Shown here piece after piece: positions 54,633-63,554 of a DNA stretch of 64,000 nucleotides. This DNA is from Celeribacter baekdonensis (GTDB lineage Bacteria; Pseudomonadota; Alphaproteobacteria; Rhodobacterales; Rhodobacteraceae), in assembly GCF_900102315.1 (NCBI RefSeq), contig NZ_FNBL01000018.1, positions 1 through 64,000 of the forward strand, read 5' to 3'. How positions within the stretch are numbered: position 1 is the stretch's first letter; every line of letters starts with the position of its first letter. Both the position numbers and the translations under genes were made by a program. The notes under the pieces were generated by a model. That model worked only from the letters and a program-made list of their open reading frames with translations. It did not search any database and was not told the DNA's origin.

Positions 54633-55130
54633 ATGACACGTATGAAGTTATTATACAGTATCGGATTTATTCTGGCTGCCCTGCTTGCAACCGATACAGC
54701 TGTTTCATATCTCCAGATCTCTCGGTTTCCAGATCAACAACGACTGATGGTTGAAAGTTGGGTAGAGACTGGAAATTTACCCAAGTGCGATCCATCAGGA
54801 TTAACGGACGAAACAGGACAATCGCCGATAGATGATACACCGTTAGCAATTGGAATATGTTTTTCGCACACTTATATTGATGAGCAAATAATAAGCGCAA
54901 GCCCTAACAAACCTGAACTTGATCAAGTCTATTTCCACCTGAGCTGCGCGACAGATAACCTGTCGGCAAGATTTCAAATTATTCTTGGGCGTACTGACTA
55001 CAGGGTATGGTGCCAGTATGCACTCGGAAGTCAGTTAGATGATGTTCCTGAGTTCAATATCCTAGACGCTGCAATTCCTCCCGAACCAGCAGGGCTTATT
55101 GATCGAATCCTTAGCAGAATAGCCGACTGA
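54633..55130 (+). CDS. Membrane-anchored hypothetical protein, probable immunity protein
   Basis: A 165-residue protein with an N-terminal signal anchor (LLYSIGFILAALLATDTAVS) and an extracytoplasmic domain with several Cys residues (CDPSG, CFSHTY, LSCATDN, WCQYAL) that could form disulfides. It starts just after the toxin stop. The location outside the cytoplasm suggests that the toxin acts in the periplasm. A TTG start 21 nt earlier is also possible. Confidence 0.6.
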   Translation: MTRMKLLYSIGFILAALLATDTAVSYLQISRFPDQQRLMVESWVETGNLPKCDPSGLTDETGQSPIDDTPLAIGICFSHTYIDEQIISASPNKPELDQVYFHLSCATDNLSARFQIILGRTDYRVWCQYALGSQLDDVPEFNILDAAIPPEPAGLIDRILSRIAD

Positions 55131-55243
55131 CAGACACGGTGCCTTTAGCCGCTTGCCCAAACCGAAACCTATGACTATCAAAACCAAACCCGCAGACTCT
55201 CGTTACGAATGAGGGACCAGCGGGGGGCAGGTCACACCCCGCA

Positions 55244-56119
55244 CGCTTCGACGCCGACGCAGGCCTGCAATACCTCAACGCCCGCTACTATGACCCGAGG
55301 TTGGGGTTGTTCATCCAGCCCGATTGGCTTGATCCTACTCAGCCGGGCGTCGGGCTGAACAGGTTCGCCTATTCCGCAAATGATCCGGTGAATTTGCGCG
55401 ATCCGAGTGGGAATGCGTCAGCTGGAGTCGGTGCTAAAGTTTCGGCTGATTCCTATAGTGAAGATCATGACAACCATGAACTGCCTAATCACATAAAAAG
55501 GCTCACTGAAGAGGAAAGAAAGGAACGTTTTGGGGAAGGTCTAGTTTGGGATGACCCTAAGACAGGTTTTTACGCACGAGCGTATCTCGATGTTAAAACT
55601 GGCGAAATTATATTAGGCTACCGTGGCACTGATGATTTCGACGGTACAGACATGGATGACAATGTGGGCCAAGGTTTGGTGGGGAGGTCCTCACAATATG
55701 ATCAAGCGATCGCACTTGCTCAGGCCGTTGCTGCATCCGGAGGAGTAGCAAGTCGGGCTGAGGGGCTTTCCTTTGCAGGTCATTCCTTGGGTGGCGGCTT
55801 AGCAACAGCTGCAGCACTGTCCTTTCCAAGCAAAGACCGCAGATACGCTCATGCATTTGACCCAGCAGGATTGCATTTGTCTTCAAATTTTAAATCGATA
55901 GTATATGGCGGCCTCGCGGGAAAAAATACGAACATTGTAACACATAGGGTTCATGGCGATCCTTTGGGGGCTTTGAATGGTGCTTCGATCATGTCGTCAA
56001 AATTGCCAGCTATGGTTTCCCCAGGCCGTCATATTTATTATGAAAGTGTTTCCGGCTGGAATCCACTTGCAAATCACAGCCTTGAGGCTTTTAGAGGGCA
56101 GATTGATGGGTTTGACTAG
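55244..56119 (+). pseudogene. Orphan Rhs core fused to a lipase-like (GHSLGG) toxin tip
   Basis: The fragment starts at [20 protein letters not shown] without a start codon; the first usable one is a TTG at 55301. After the marker NLRDPSGN comes a tip of about 230 residues with the nucleophile elbow [11 protein letters not shown] (about residue 179 of the fragment). YRGTDDF upstream of the elbow and an Asp and His further on ([15 protein letters not shown]) match class 3 lipase/alpha-beta hydrolase toxins. A short piece of another Rhs repeat (55157-55202, [14 protein letters not shown]) precedes it in another frame. It probably acts as a phospholipase in the target's periplasm. Confidence 0.8.
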
Positions 56120-56570
56120 GATTTCTGGTGCGCTCTTTCTATTCTTTTTAACTGGGTGCTTGGCGCGGTCTGATCTTCACTCACGGATCATTTTTGATAG
56201 TTCTGGGGAAGCAGATAAAATATATGGTTACGGGCGAGCTTCTCTTCTTGAAGAAATGCCTGAAATTGGCGGCACTTGCATTGAACGGGAGAGCCATGTG
56301 GTTTGCCGTTTTCCTGAACAGAGAGGGAAAGCTTGCGCCACGGATATTGGTATCTATGTCAGACCAAGCGGGCTAAGCAGTTTAACTGTCCATACAGCAT
56401 GTACTCATGGCCTAGGGCCTACAGAAAACGGTCTAAGAGAAGGACAATATATCACCGATTTCCACAAAGAGATGGAGCAATGGGGGGTTAAGAGGTTTGC
56501 ACAATTCCAACCTCAAACGAGGGTGCGGAGTTACTCGAACGATCAGTTTGGGGAAATCGGTGGTTTTTAA
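56106..56570 (+). CDS. Lipoprotein, probable immunity protein to the lipase-like toxin
   Basis: A 154-residue protein with a signal peptide and lipobox ([10 protein letters not shown], Cys at about residue 18), so anchored in the periplasm, matching the expected site of action of a phospholipase toxin. The ATG overlaps the end of the toxin frame by 14 nt and has GAGGGCAG upstream. Conserved Cys residues lie in [15 protein letters not shown]. No family recognised. Confidence 0.7.
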   Translation: MGLTRISGALFLFFLTGCLARSDLHSRIIFDSSGEADKIYGYGRASLLEEMPEIGGTCIERESHVVCRFPEQRGKACATDIGIYVRPSGLSSLTVHTACTHGLGPTENGLREGQYITDFHKEMEQWGVKRFAQFQPQTRVRSYSNDQFGEIGGF

Positions 56571-56576
56571 TGCGGC

Positions 56577-57560
56577 TGGGGCGAAGGCGAAACCATCCTC
56601 ACCTACCAACACCCCAACGCGCGCCGGGTGAACGGGGCGGTTGAATACCTGCACAAGGACCAACTTGGCTCGGTCAAACTGATCACCGCAGCAGACGGCA
56701 CACTGGTCAAACGCTCGACCTACGCGCCCTTCGGCGAAGCCACGGACGAAATGCTCAGCCTGACCCGTGCCGACGAGACCAAGGGCAACACCCGCGAACG
56801 CTTTGATGCCGACGCAGGCCTGCAATACCTCAACGCCCGCTACTATGACCCCCGCCTAGGCATGTTCATCCAGCCCGACTGGCTCGACCCAACTCAGCAA
56901 GGCGTGGGGCTGAACAGGTTCGCCTATTCCGCAAATGATCCGGTGAATTTGCGCGATCCGAGTGGGAATGCTTGGGGGCTTGCGTCAAAGCTTGTGAAGC
57001 TCGCGATCAAAGGCGGCGACATTGCGGCAACTTTTGCCGGAGCGGTTGCAGACTTTAAAACCGCTACAGGGAAAAGTGTATCTTTAGGGCGGCGCGCTGC
57101 AGCTACGGTATCCTTGGTAAGCGAAGTTGTATCGCCTGTCTCATTGCGTGATGCAAAAGCGGCTAAAAATGCTGCCAGCGATTTGCTTGGGAAAAATGCA
57201 GATGAAGCCTCTGAATTTTTAGGTGGAAAAATTAGCACGCTTCGAGGAGGGGGTAATGAAGCAAGGGGGATTGAATGCCATCATTGCTCATCAAACTCAG
57301 CGTCCCCTCTTAGTGACGGTTCTGGGCCAGGCATACAAATGGAAAAGCCTGATCACTCTGAGACTGCCAGCTGGGGTAGCTCTCGAGAAGCCAGACAGTA
57401 TAGAGAGGCTCAGAGGGAGCTAATTGAAGGCGGCGATTTCAGAGCTGCGCAACAGATGGATATAGATGATCTGCAGGAGAAATTTGGAGACAAATATGAT
57501 GATGCAATCCAAGGCATGAAGGATTATACGGATGAACTGGAGGATACTGCTAAATTATGA
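56577..57560 (+). pseudogene. Orphan Rhs core fused to an HNH-type nuclease toxin tip
   Basis: The fragment starts at [20 protein letters not shown] without a start; GTG at 56628 is the first candidate. The core ends at NLRDPSGN. The tip has a helical linker and then a nuclease-like end with ECHHCSSN (about residue 216 from the GTG), [20 protein letters not shown] and [12 protein letters not shown]. The His-His pair and the following D-H resemble the HNH/Endonuclease VII superfamily toxins. An intact immunity-type gene overlaps the stop (ATGA). It should act on DNA or RNA in the cytoplasm of the target. Confidence 0.82.
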
Positions 57561-57979
57561 TCTTTGAATTCCTGCCGCTCAGAGGAGTTGTTGATATCGA
57601 ATTCGGCGCAGATAGGGACGCTGTACGAAACATCTTAGGTACCGCATACACTTCTTTCAAACGAACTCCCTTATCAGTCTGCCCCCTAGATCATTTCTCA
57701 GGGCTTGGTGTTTTCGTCTTGTATGATGCGCAAGAGAAAGTGGAAGCTTTCGAGTTTGACGATACCGGCACTGTAATGTTTCGAGGCTCAAATCTTGTTG
57801 CTCTAACCCCTTCTCTGTTCAGGGAGATTATAACAGATTCAGCCGCAGAATATGTGGAGGATGAAGAAGAGATTATATCGCGCTCACTGGGAGCATGCGG
57901 TTGGTTTCCAAGCAAAAGTACAGATCAAACGCAGACAGCGAAAAGTATTTTGATATTTAAAGAAGGCTATTTCGAATAG
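57557..57979 (+). CDS. Probable immunity protein to the HNH-type toxin
   Basis: A 140-residue cytoplasmic protein starting with [20 protein letters not shown] near residue 15, a helical start, and then an acidic segment ([10 protein letters not shown]). The acidic surface suits an inhibitor of a nucleic-acid-binding enzyme. Translational coupling (ATGA) to the toxin frame supports the pairing. I do not recognise a named family. Confidence 0.65.
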   Translation: MIFEFLPLRGVVDIEFGADRDAVRNILGTAYTSFKRTPLSVCPLDHFSGLGVFVLYDAQEKVEAFEFDDTGTVMFRGSNLVALTPSLFREIITDSAAEYVEDEEEIISRSLGACGWFPSKSTDQTQTAKSILIFKEGYFE

Positions 57980-58054
57980 TTCGAAACCCAGTCGAACTGC
58001 GGACCCTCAGAGAAGAGTTAAAGCTGCAGCGTTTCACCTGTTTAGCACCGCAGT

Positions 58055-58214
58055 CCGAAACAACCTCAGCCCTTTTGTGCCGCTTCCCCCACACACCTCA
58101 CATCCAGCCCCGCCACACGCCTCACAGGCCACAATCTCCAACTCCTGTGACAGCACCCCACGCAGCACGTCTTTAACAACGAAAAGCTCCACCCCAAGAT
58201 CAATCAAACGCGGA
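58055..58214 (-). pseudogene. GspE/PilB-type ATPase C-terminal fragment (copy 2)
   Basis: On the minus strand it encodes [20 protein letters not shown] followed by VLSQELEIVACEACGGAGCE and V-C-G-G-S-G-T-K-G. This is the C-terminal end of a secretion/pilus ATPase (R-L-I-D-x-G-V-E-x-F, G-V-L-x-Q and the C-x-x-C zinc motif). It is joined head to head with an Rhs core at CGCGCGCCGGGTGAAC. Confidence 0.7.
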
Positions 58215-58224
58215 CGCGCGCCGG

Positions 58225-59592
58225 GTGAACGGGGCGGTGGAATACCTGCACAAGGACCAGCTCGGCTCGGTCAAGCTGATCACCGCAGCAGACGGCAGCT
58301 TGGTCAAAACCGCCACCTACGCGCCCTATGGTGAGGCTTTTGACGAGGTCCTCGACCTCACCCGCGCGGATGAGACCAAGGGCAACACCCGCGAACGCTT
58401 TGATGCCGACGCTGGCCTGCAATACCTCAATGCACGGTATTACGATCCAAGGTTGGGGCTGTTCATCCAGCCCGATTGGCTTGATCCAACGCAGCCGGGT
58501 GTGGGGACAAATCGGTATAGCTACAGCTTCAATGATCCCGTCAATCTAAGCGATCCGAATGGGAATTTTGTTCCCTTGCTGATTGCAGCCTACAAAGTCG
58601 CAAGTGTCGCGGTCACAGTCTACGACGCATATCAAACTGCGCAGGCGCTCACAAATGGTGATATGTCTTTGGGCGACTTCGCAAAAGATGTCGCCGTCGA
58701 CGTCGCTATCTCGGCTGTCGCTGGTAAAGGAGCGGCGAAGCTTCTCAAGAAATGCTCTTTCGACGGTGCGACGCTTGTGGCGACACAGGAGGGCTTTGTT
58801 CAAATCCAGAATATTCGTCCAGGCATGTCGGTTTTGTCTGGCGACCCCGTCTCAGGTGAGACCAGCTATCAGACCGTGCTGGACCAATATTCCAACAGCT
58901 ATGACAAGACCGTGTACATCACCTACGCGAGTGAGGCCGGGAACGAGCAGATCAGCTCCAACACGATCCACCCGTTCTTCGTGGTCTTTGCTGATGGCGA
59001 ACCCCGTTTGATTGCGCAAGCGTCCGAGGGGCATGTATATGAAGGGCCGATCAAGGGTGGTGCCTGGGTTGACGCAGCCCACCTGCGCCCCGGAAATCAT
59101 CTGCGTGGACCGGATGGAACATTGCGAGAGGTTCTTGCCGTCGAGATCGTGGATAAACCGCTCACGGCCTACAACCTCTCCGTCACTCAAACTGAGACTT
59201 TCTTTGTCGGGCGAGATGGGGTCTGGGTCCATAATTGTCGTATACCAAACCAAATCGCAGGTCAGAAGCGTGAGGCACTCACTGCAGATGAACTTAGAAC
59301 AGAACATCCCGGAGCCAGTGTGCAAAACGAACAATACCTTCGGAGTTCAGATGGTAAAATTGCTAAGGATCCGGAAACTGGTACGGGAAGACGTTTGGAT
59401 CATGTTGTTATTGAAGAAGATGGTACCGTTGCAAAGACAGTAGAAACCACCAGCTTAACGGCTGACAAAACAGCGCAAATAGCTAAGGAACAGCGTATTC
59501 GAGAGAACGGTGGTACCTATATACGTGATAGGCGGGATAGAGAGCTTCGTGATACTGGATCTGATCTTGCCGAAGAAAGGCGAAGACCGTAG
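58225..59592 (+). pseudogene. Orphan Rhs core with Hint domain and nuclease-like toxin tip
   Basis: GTG at 58225 opens at [20 protein letters not shown]; there is no upstream start because the antisense ATPase fragment abuts. The core ends at NLSDPNGN (about residue 111). A hydrophobic linker follows, then a Hint (pretoxin autoprocessing) domain from [18 protein letters not shown] to GVWVHNC (about residues 175-338). The last 120 residues ([20 protein letters not shown], then T-T-S-L-T-A-D-K-T) have a D-x(n)-E-T-T arrangement suggesting a PD-(D/E)XK-type nuclease. The frame is intact. Hint domains release toxin tips by self-cleavage. Confidence 0.82.
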
Positions 59593-59600
59593 AGGAAGAT

Positions 59601-59978
59601 ATGACAAACACATCGGAACGAGTACTAACCTGCGCTCGATGGTTTCTTGATCGAAAGAGAATAACAAACGGCGTTGCTGATCCTGTTAGCATTGAAGAAG
59701 TGTCTGCGACACACGTTGTGCCGTTCAGGTTCTTCGATCAAGAAGGCTTAACAACACGAACTCTTATTGGTGACAATGACCTTGTTGACGAGGATTTTAT
59801 CGTGCGCGTAGAGGATCTTACGCCTGAGGGATATGAACTTTTTCGTACTGGTTACCAGAAATGGCTAAGTGCTTATGCGCGCCGAACACCTGAGAAGCGC
59901 AAGCAATGGTTGGCAGAAAACGATGTTTCGATTCTAAGCAAGTATCTTGAAATAATTCGGAATCGTGAAAATCAATGA
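59601..59978 (+). CDS. Probable immunity protein following the Hint-containing toxin
   Basis: A 125-residue cytoplasmic protein with an acidic middle (GDNDLVDEDFIVRVEDLTPE) and a basic helical end. GAGGAAG precedes the ATG, 8 nt after the toxin stop. Position indicates that it is the cognate immunity protein. No family recognised. Confidence 0.65.
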   Translation: MTNTSERVLTCARWFLDRKRITNGVADPVSIEEVSATHVVPFRFFDQEGLTTRTLIGDNDLVDEDFIVRVEDLTPEGYELFRTGYQKWLSAYARRTPEKRKQWLAENDVSILSKYLEIIRNRENQ

Positions 59979-60358
59979 CCTATACGAGAGAACGCTTCGC
60001 TATGGACTTGCGCCACGAAAGTGTTGATCGTTTAGTGGACAGCTATGAGAAAACTCTTCGCAATCCGCCGGGTAGAAAACCTGCGTCACGGCTTGTCAGG
60101 CTATCCAAATGGTACTCTTCACTAGATGAGGAACAACAACAGACTTGCCTGTTACTGATGGAGTATATTGCAGAGGCCTCCCTTTTCTCTACATTAGCTG
60201 CTCTCGATGGCGCATCTCTTCTTAGCGAAGACCTGCGCGGTGCTGATATCCGCTTGACCATAGTTAAAGGCGATGATGAGCTCTTAATCTCAAGCAGTGA
60301 ACATGGCGCAGATTTTGAATACGATCTACATGAATTGATGTTTCCTACACCAGATTAG
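59975..60358 (+). CDS. Second hypothetical protein of the Hint cassette
   Basis: A 127-residue protein overlapping the preceding gene (ATGA). Mainly helical in the first half (MDLRHESVDRLVDSYEKTLR), with an acidic end (LRGADIRLTIVKGDDELLIS). It may be a second immunity protein or a partner of the first. No family recognised. Confidence 0.55.
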   Translation: MTYTRERFAMDLRHESVDRLVDSYEKTLRNPPGRKPASRLVRLSKWYSSLDEEQQQTCLLLMEYIAEASLFSTLAALDGASLLSEDLRGADIRLTIVKGDDELLISSSEHGADFEYDLHELMFPTPD

Positions 60359-60404
60359 CGGAATGCCGAAGATGCGCATATCACAAAGAAAGAACTGCGT
60401 TGCT

Positions 60405-60576
60405 AATTAGATAGGCCCGCAACCGCCGCCCCTTCGCCCCACTCCCCTCGCAGGCCTCACAACCCGCTCCACCACACGCCTCACAGGCCACAATCTCCAA
60501 CTCCTGTGACAATACCCCGCGCAGAACGTCTTTCTCCACGAACGCCTCCACCCCAAGATCAATCAAACGCGGACGC
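60405..60576 (-). pseudogene. GspE/PilB-type ATPase C-terminal fragment (copy 3)
   Basis: On the minus strand it encodes [40 protein letters not shown] and A-C-E-G-S-G-A-K-G-R-R. The C-x-x-C-x-G-x-G-C-x-x-C pattern is the clearest of the copies. It is joined to an Rhs core at the same CGCGCGCCGGGTGAAC junction as copy 2 and copy 5. Confidence 0.75.
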
Positions 60577-60698
60577 GCGCCGGGTGAACGGGAAGGTGGA
60601 ATAAAGCTGGCATCGAGGCTGCTCGAAGAGAAATGAAAGACGATAAGAATGAAAGCGAAGAAACGGACACAAAAGACGATAAGAGTGATGACAAATGA
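60577..60698 (+). pseudogene. Decayed Rhs cassette: short core piece and toxin tail
   Basis: Only about 25 nt of the Rhs core remain (RRVNGKVE and a stop). The following frame without a start gives KAGIEAAREEMKDDKNESEE-like residues and a highly charged end (D-T-K-D-D-K-S-D-D-K), whose stop overlaps the next ATG (ATGA). Most of the toxin has been deleted. Confidence 0.65.
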
Positions 60699-61072
60699 AG
60701 TCACCTGAACGGATAAAATGGAAATGGGTAACAATTTTCCTTGTGTTTGCGTGCTTGGCATCATGTGCGGACGCATTTTGGCGTGGATCACTTTCGTGGA
60801 ACACCATTGTTAGGGCTCTTGGGGCGGGGCTTCTTTACTCGGGTTTAGCGGTCGGGTTTGGTGCAATTTATTTGAATACGCGAACTGTTCTTGTGAGTTG
60901 GGTCGCTATACTCATTGTATCGGTGGTTTCTGCATGGATTTGTCAAGACGCATTTTTACCTCAATCTTCGAACGTGTCGCTGATTGAAGTATTGTCAGAT
61001 ATGGGGATGAAGACCTATTTTTTGATGCTCGTCTGTATCCTGGTGATTAGAGGAGCCTATACTTTCAAGTAG
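60695..61072 (+). CDS. Membrane protein, probable immunity protein
   Basis: A 125-residue protein with about four membrane segments (VTIFLVFACLASCADAF, AGLLYSGLAVGFGAIYL, VSWVAILIVSVVSAWIC, YFLMLVCILVIRGAYTF). It is coupled by ATGA to the toxin tail. Such multi-pass immunity proteins usually protect against membrane-active toxins. No family recognised. Confidence 0.6.
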   Translation: MKSPERIKWKWVTIFLVFACLASCADAFWRGSLSWNTIVRALGAGLLYSGLAVGFGAIYLNTRTVLVSWVAILIVSVVSAWICQDAFLPQSSNVSLIEVLSDMGMKTYFLMLVCILVIRGAYTFK

Positions 61073-61142
61073 TTTTGGACCCATTTGTGCCAAATGTGCT
61101 GGTCACCTCTCTGAGTGAAAATGGTTCCTCATCACACGCGGC

Positions 61143-61592
61143 ACCTACGCACCCTATGGCGAGGCCACGGACTAGGTCCTCGACCCCACCCGCGCCGACG
61201 CAGGCCAGCAATACCTCAACGCGCGGTATTACGACCCAAGGTTGGGGCTGTTCATCCAGCCCGACTGGCTTGATCCAACCCAGCCAGGCGTCGGGACAAA
61301 TCGGTTCGCATATTCCGCGAATGATCCCGTGAATCTAAGCGATCCGAATGGGAATGCTTGGTACAATGATTGGGATGATTTTAAGGATTTGTTTCGAGGT
61401 GCAGATAGCTCTGATAGCGGGGGCGCCTCAAATACTAATCAAGACAGTAAGCGACGCCCGCCACCCAATAATTCTTCAAATATTCTACTTGGCTCAAACA
61501 AACCGGGCGCAACTGCCCCATTTGGGAGGGTAAGTTCTTCGCAACAACCGCAGAAAATGCGGCAAAATGGGGGCAGAGTATGTCTGGAATGA
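61143..61592 (+). pseudogene. Decayed Rhs core with in-frame stop, internal deletion and short tip
   Basis: The core starts at [10 protein letters not shown] and has an in-frame TAG at 61173. Further on, VLDPTRAD is joined directly to [15 protein letters not shown], lacking about 15 codons present in other copies (ETKG to DAD). The marker NLSDPNGN is intact. The tip is short (about 80 residues, Asp/Ser/Asn-rich, ending GGRVCLE) and probably truncated. Its end overlaps the following gene. Confidence 0.75.
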
Positions 61593-62032
61593 AAGGGTTT
61601 AGAGTTGTTTCAGGGACATTGCCGAGCAAAGCTGTGCAAGGTTTCGAATATTTTAAACGACTAGACGGAATTGGAGCTGCATATTTTGCCCGCACGTCGG
61701 AAATTCCTCCTGCAATTATTAAGTTTATAGAAGAGAGGAATCCGATGAAAGTAGTGCCTATGTTGTTTCGCTGGAATGCTGGGGTCAACCGCAGTGTTAA
61801 AAAAGGGCAAGTGTACTCAACGGTTTGTCGCCTGCCGCATGTAAAACAAAATCATGAAGAGGATACATGGAGTTTTGTCGTGACTTTTGAGCAAGATGGA
61901 ACTGCCGCTGAACCGATCAAAGCGATGGGTAACTTTCTGGTCGAGAGTGCGCCACAATACCTGCTGGAGAAGGGACAAGAAATCGAGCTACTTGAAGGAA
62001 CTAAATTATGTGCTGTAGCTACGGTGCTCTAA
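61580..62032 (+). CDS. Hypothetical protein, probable immunity protein
   Basis: A 150-residue soluble protein ([20 protein letters not shown] at the start, [20 protein letters not shown] near the end). It overlaps the preceding tip by 13 nt, the normal layout of a toxin-immunity pair. No family recognised. Confidence 0.55.
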   Translation: MSGMKGFRVVSGTLPSKAVQGFEYFKRLDGIGAAYFARTSEIPPAIIKFIEERNPMKVVPMLFRWNAGVNRSVKKGQVYSTVCRLPHVKQNHEEDTWSFVVTFEQDGTAAEPIKAMGNFLVESAPQYLLEKGQEIELLEGTKLCAVATVL

Positions 62033-62080
62033 CTCAGAGTATTTTGGGTTCTGCACAATTTCCACCTTCTTTACAACAGT

Positions 62081-62180
62081 CAGCGCAGTAGGTCTTTCAC
62101 AACAAACGGCTCCACCCCGAGGTCGATCAATCGCGCATAGGCCGTATCAGCGGAATTGCTGCGCAGGGAGGATGGGACCA
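62081..62180 (-). pseudogene. GspE/PilB-type ATPase C-terminal fragment (copy 4)
   Basis: On the minus strand it encodes [20 protein letters not shown] followed by F-V-V-K-D-L-L-R and a stop. This copy reaches further toward the ATPase core than the others. The N-S-A-D-T-A-x-x-R-L-I-D-x-G-V-E-P-F stretch is the clearest evidence for a GspE/PilB-type origin (compare T-N-S-A-x-x-A-x-x-R-L-x-D-M-G-V-E-P-F). It is joined to an Rhs core at a later position than copies 2, 3 and 5. Confidence 0.72.
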
Positions 62181-62190
62181 GTCGACCGGC

Positions 62191-62946
62191 GCCGGCCTGC
62201 AATATCTCAACGCGCGGTATTACGATCCGAGGTTGGGGCTGTTCATCCAGCCCGATTGGTTCGATCCAACCCAGCAAGGCGTCGGGTTGAACAGGTTCGC
62301 CTATTCCGCAAACGATCCCGTGAATCTGAGGGATCCGGGCGGGAATGACTTTATTGCAACTTGTGTGGGGTGCGGACTGACTAGACTTGCTTATGAGCTA
62401 ACGGCTAACTATCCAACCAAAGCGGAGCATTATGCACGAAATAACGGATACGATTTTCCCACCACAATGAGCGAATTTGAAGTACGTGTTGCACAAGGCG
62501 AATATGCTCTTGGAGATCCTGTACCCGCGAATGCGTATCAGATCGGCATGCAGCCAAATGGCCCTTCTCCTTTGTTCAATGAGAAATTTACGACACAAGA
62601 TGGCGGTGAGGTAATTTATGATCAAAATGGAAACCGTGTGGATGACTTTGTTAATCAAGGAACCGCTAATTTTGGATTACCAGATACGGAACCTCTTAAA
62701 CATGCAGTTGCAGATGTTGCGCCACACATAGCCTTAGGTACGCACCCAATAAAGGATCCGACAACCGTCACGGAACGTTTTCTGGGGCTGCTCAATCCTA
62801 GATGGGGCTATAATGGAGATGTTTCGCTTACTAAAGCAGAGCGAGCCAAGTTAGAAGAAAAACAACGTCAAGAGCAGAGGCGACAAGCGAACGAAGCGCG
62901 TCGGGATGATCGAGGAATAAGGAACGAGAGGGGCCATTTAGAATGA
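62191..62946 (+). pseudogene. Orphan Rhs core with toxin tip of unknown type
   Basis: Starts at [20 protein letters not shown] without a start codon (TTG at 62233 is the first candidate); the marker is NLRDPGGN. The tip of about 200 residues contains KFTTQDGGEVIYDQNGNRVD followed by D-F-V-N-Q-G-T-A-N-F-G, and ends in a very charged tail (KLEEKQRQEQRRQANEARRD). I do not recognise the tip with certainty. The stop overlaps the next gene (ATGA). Confidence 0.75.
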
Positions 62947-63455
62947 AGACTCTAGCTGGAATACTTGCATTTGGGTTAATAATTATTTTTTTGAACCCAG
63001 GCATGTCTCATAAAGTTGAGATTACATTGCGAGCACGAAATGAAGGCGGATATGAGATCTTTGCTGAAAAGCCACTTTTCTTTGAGACAAGTATCTTTAG
63101 GCAAGAACGCATTTCATATCTCTTTCCCGCGAGGCTTGGAAGGCCGTTATTTACGACGCCTTCAGTGGTGAGTTCTGTTGATGTACTCGAAATACAAACT
63201 TTGACAGACGGTGCACGAATATCGATTATTAATGATGACAAATCTGGCCTGATTTTACCGACACATGATAAGAAAGGAAGGGTATCTCTTCCATCAGTTC
63301 AGATTGATATCCCATTGGTTTCTAGGTTGGATTTTAACATTAGTCTTAATGTGTGCGGCACTATGTGTTCGATTGAACAATTAAGTGGTGAGGTGACACT
63401 TGAGGTTGAGAAACAATTTCGCCTCATGTCGATTTTTAATTTGCGCGGTGTTTAG
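62943..63455 (+). CDS. Exported or membrane-anchored protein, probable immunity protein
   Basis: A 170-residue protein with an N-terminal hydrophobic segment (LAGILAFGLIIIFLNPGMS) and a beta-rich extracytoplasmic domain with a Cys pair (NVCGTMCS). Coupled to the toxin frame by ATGA. The export signal suggests protection in the periplasm. No family recognised. Confidence 0.6.
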   Translation: MKTLAGILAFGLIIIFLNPGMSHKVEITLRARNEGGYEIFAEKPLFFETSIFRQERISYLFPARLGRPLFTTPSVVSSVDVLEIQTLTDGARISIINDDKSGLILPTHDKKGRVSLPSVQIDIPLVSRLDFNISLNVCGTMCSIEQLSGEVTLEVEKQFRLMSIFNLRGV

Positions 63456-63479
63456 TTGGCGACTTAACCGCTAGGTACT

Positions 63480-63545
63480 ACAATACCCCGCGCAGCCTGT
63501 ATTTCCCCACGAACGCCTCCACCCCAAGATCAATCAAACGCGGAC
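63480..63545 (-). pseudogene. GspE/PilB-type ATPase C-terminal fragment (copy 5)
   Basis: On the minus strand it encodes [20 protein letters not shown] and V-L, a shorter and diverged copy. It joins the last Rhs core of the window at the same sequence as copies 2 and 3. Confidence 0.65.
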
Positions 63546-63554
63546 GCGCGCCGG

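Noticed and set aside
60381-60791. 136-residue minus-strand frame taken as one gene
   Set aside because: Only its C-terminal half (the ATPase-like part) has homology within the window; the first half is antisense to an immunity gene. It is a fragment, annotated as such.
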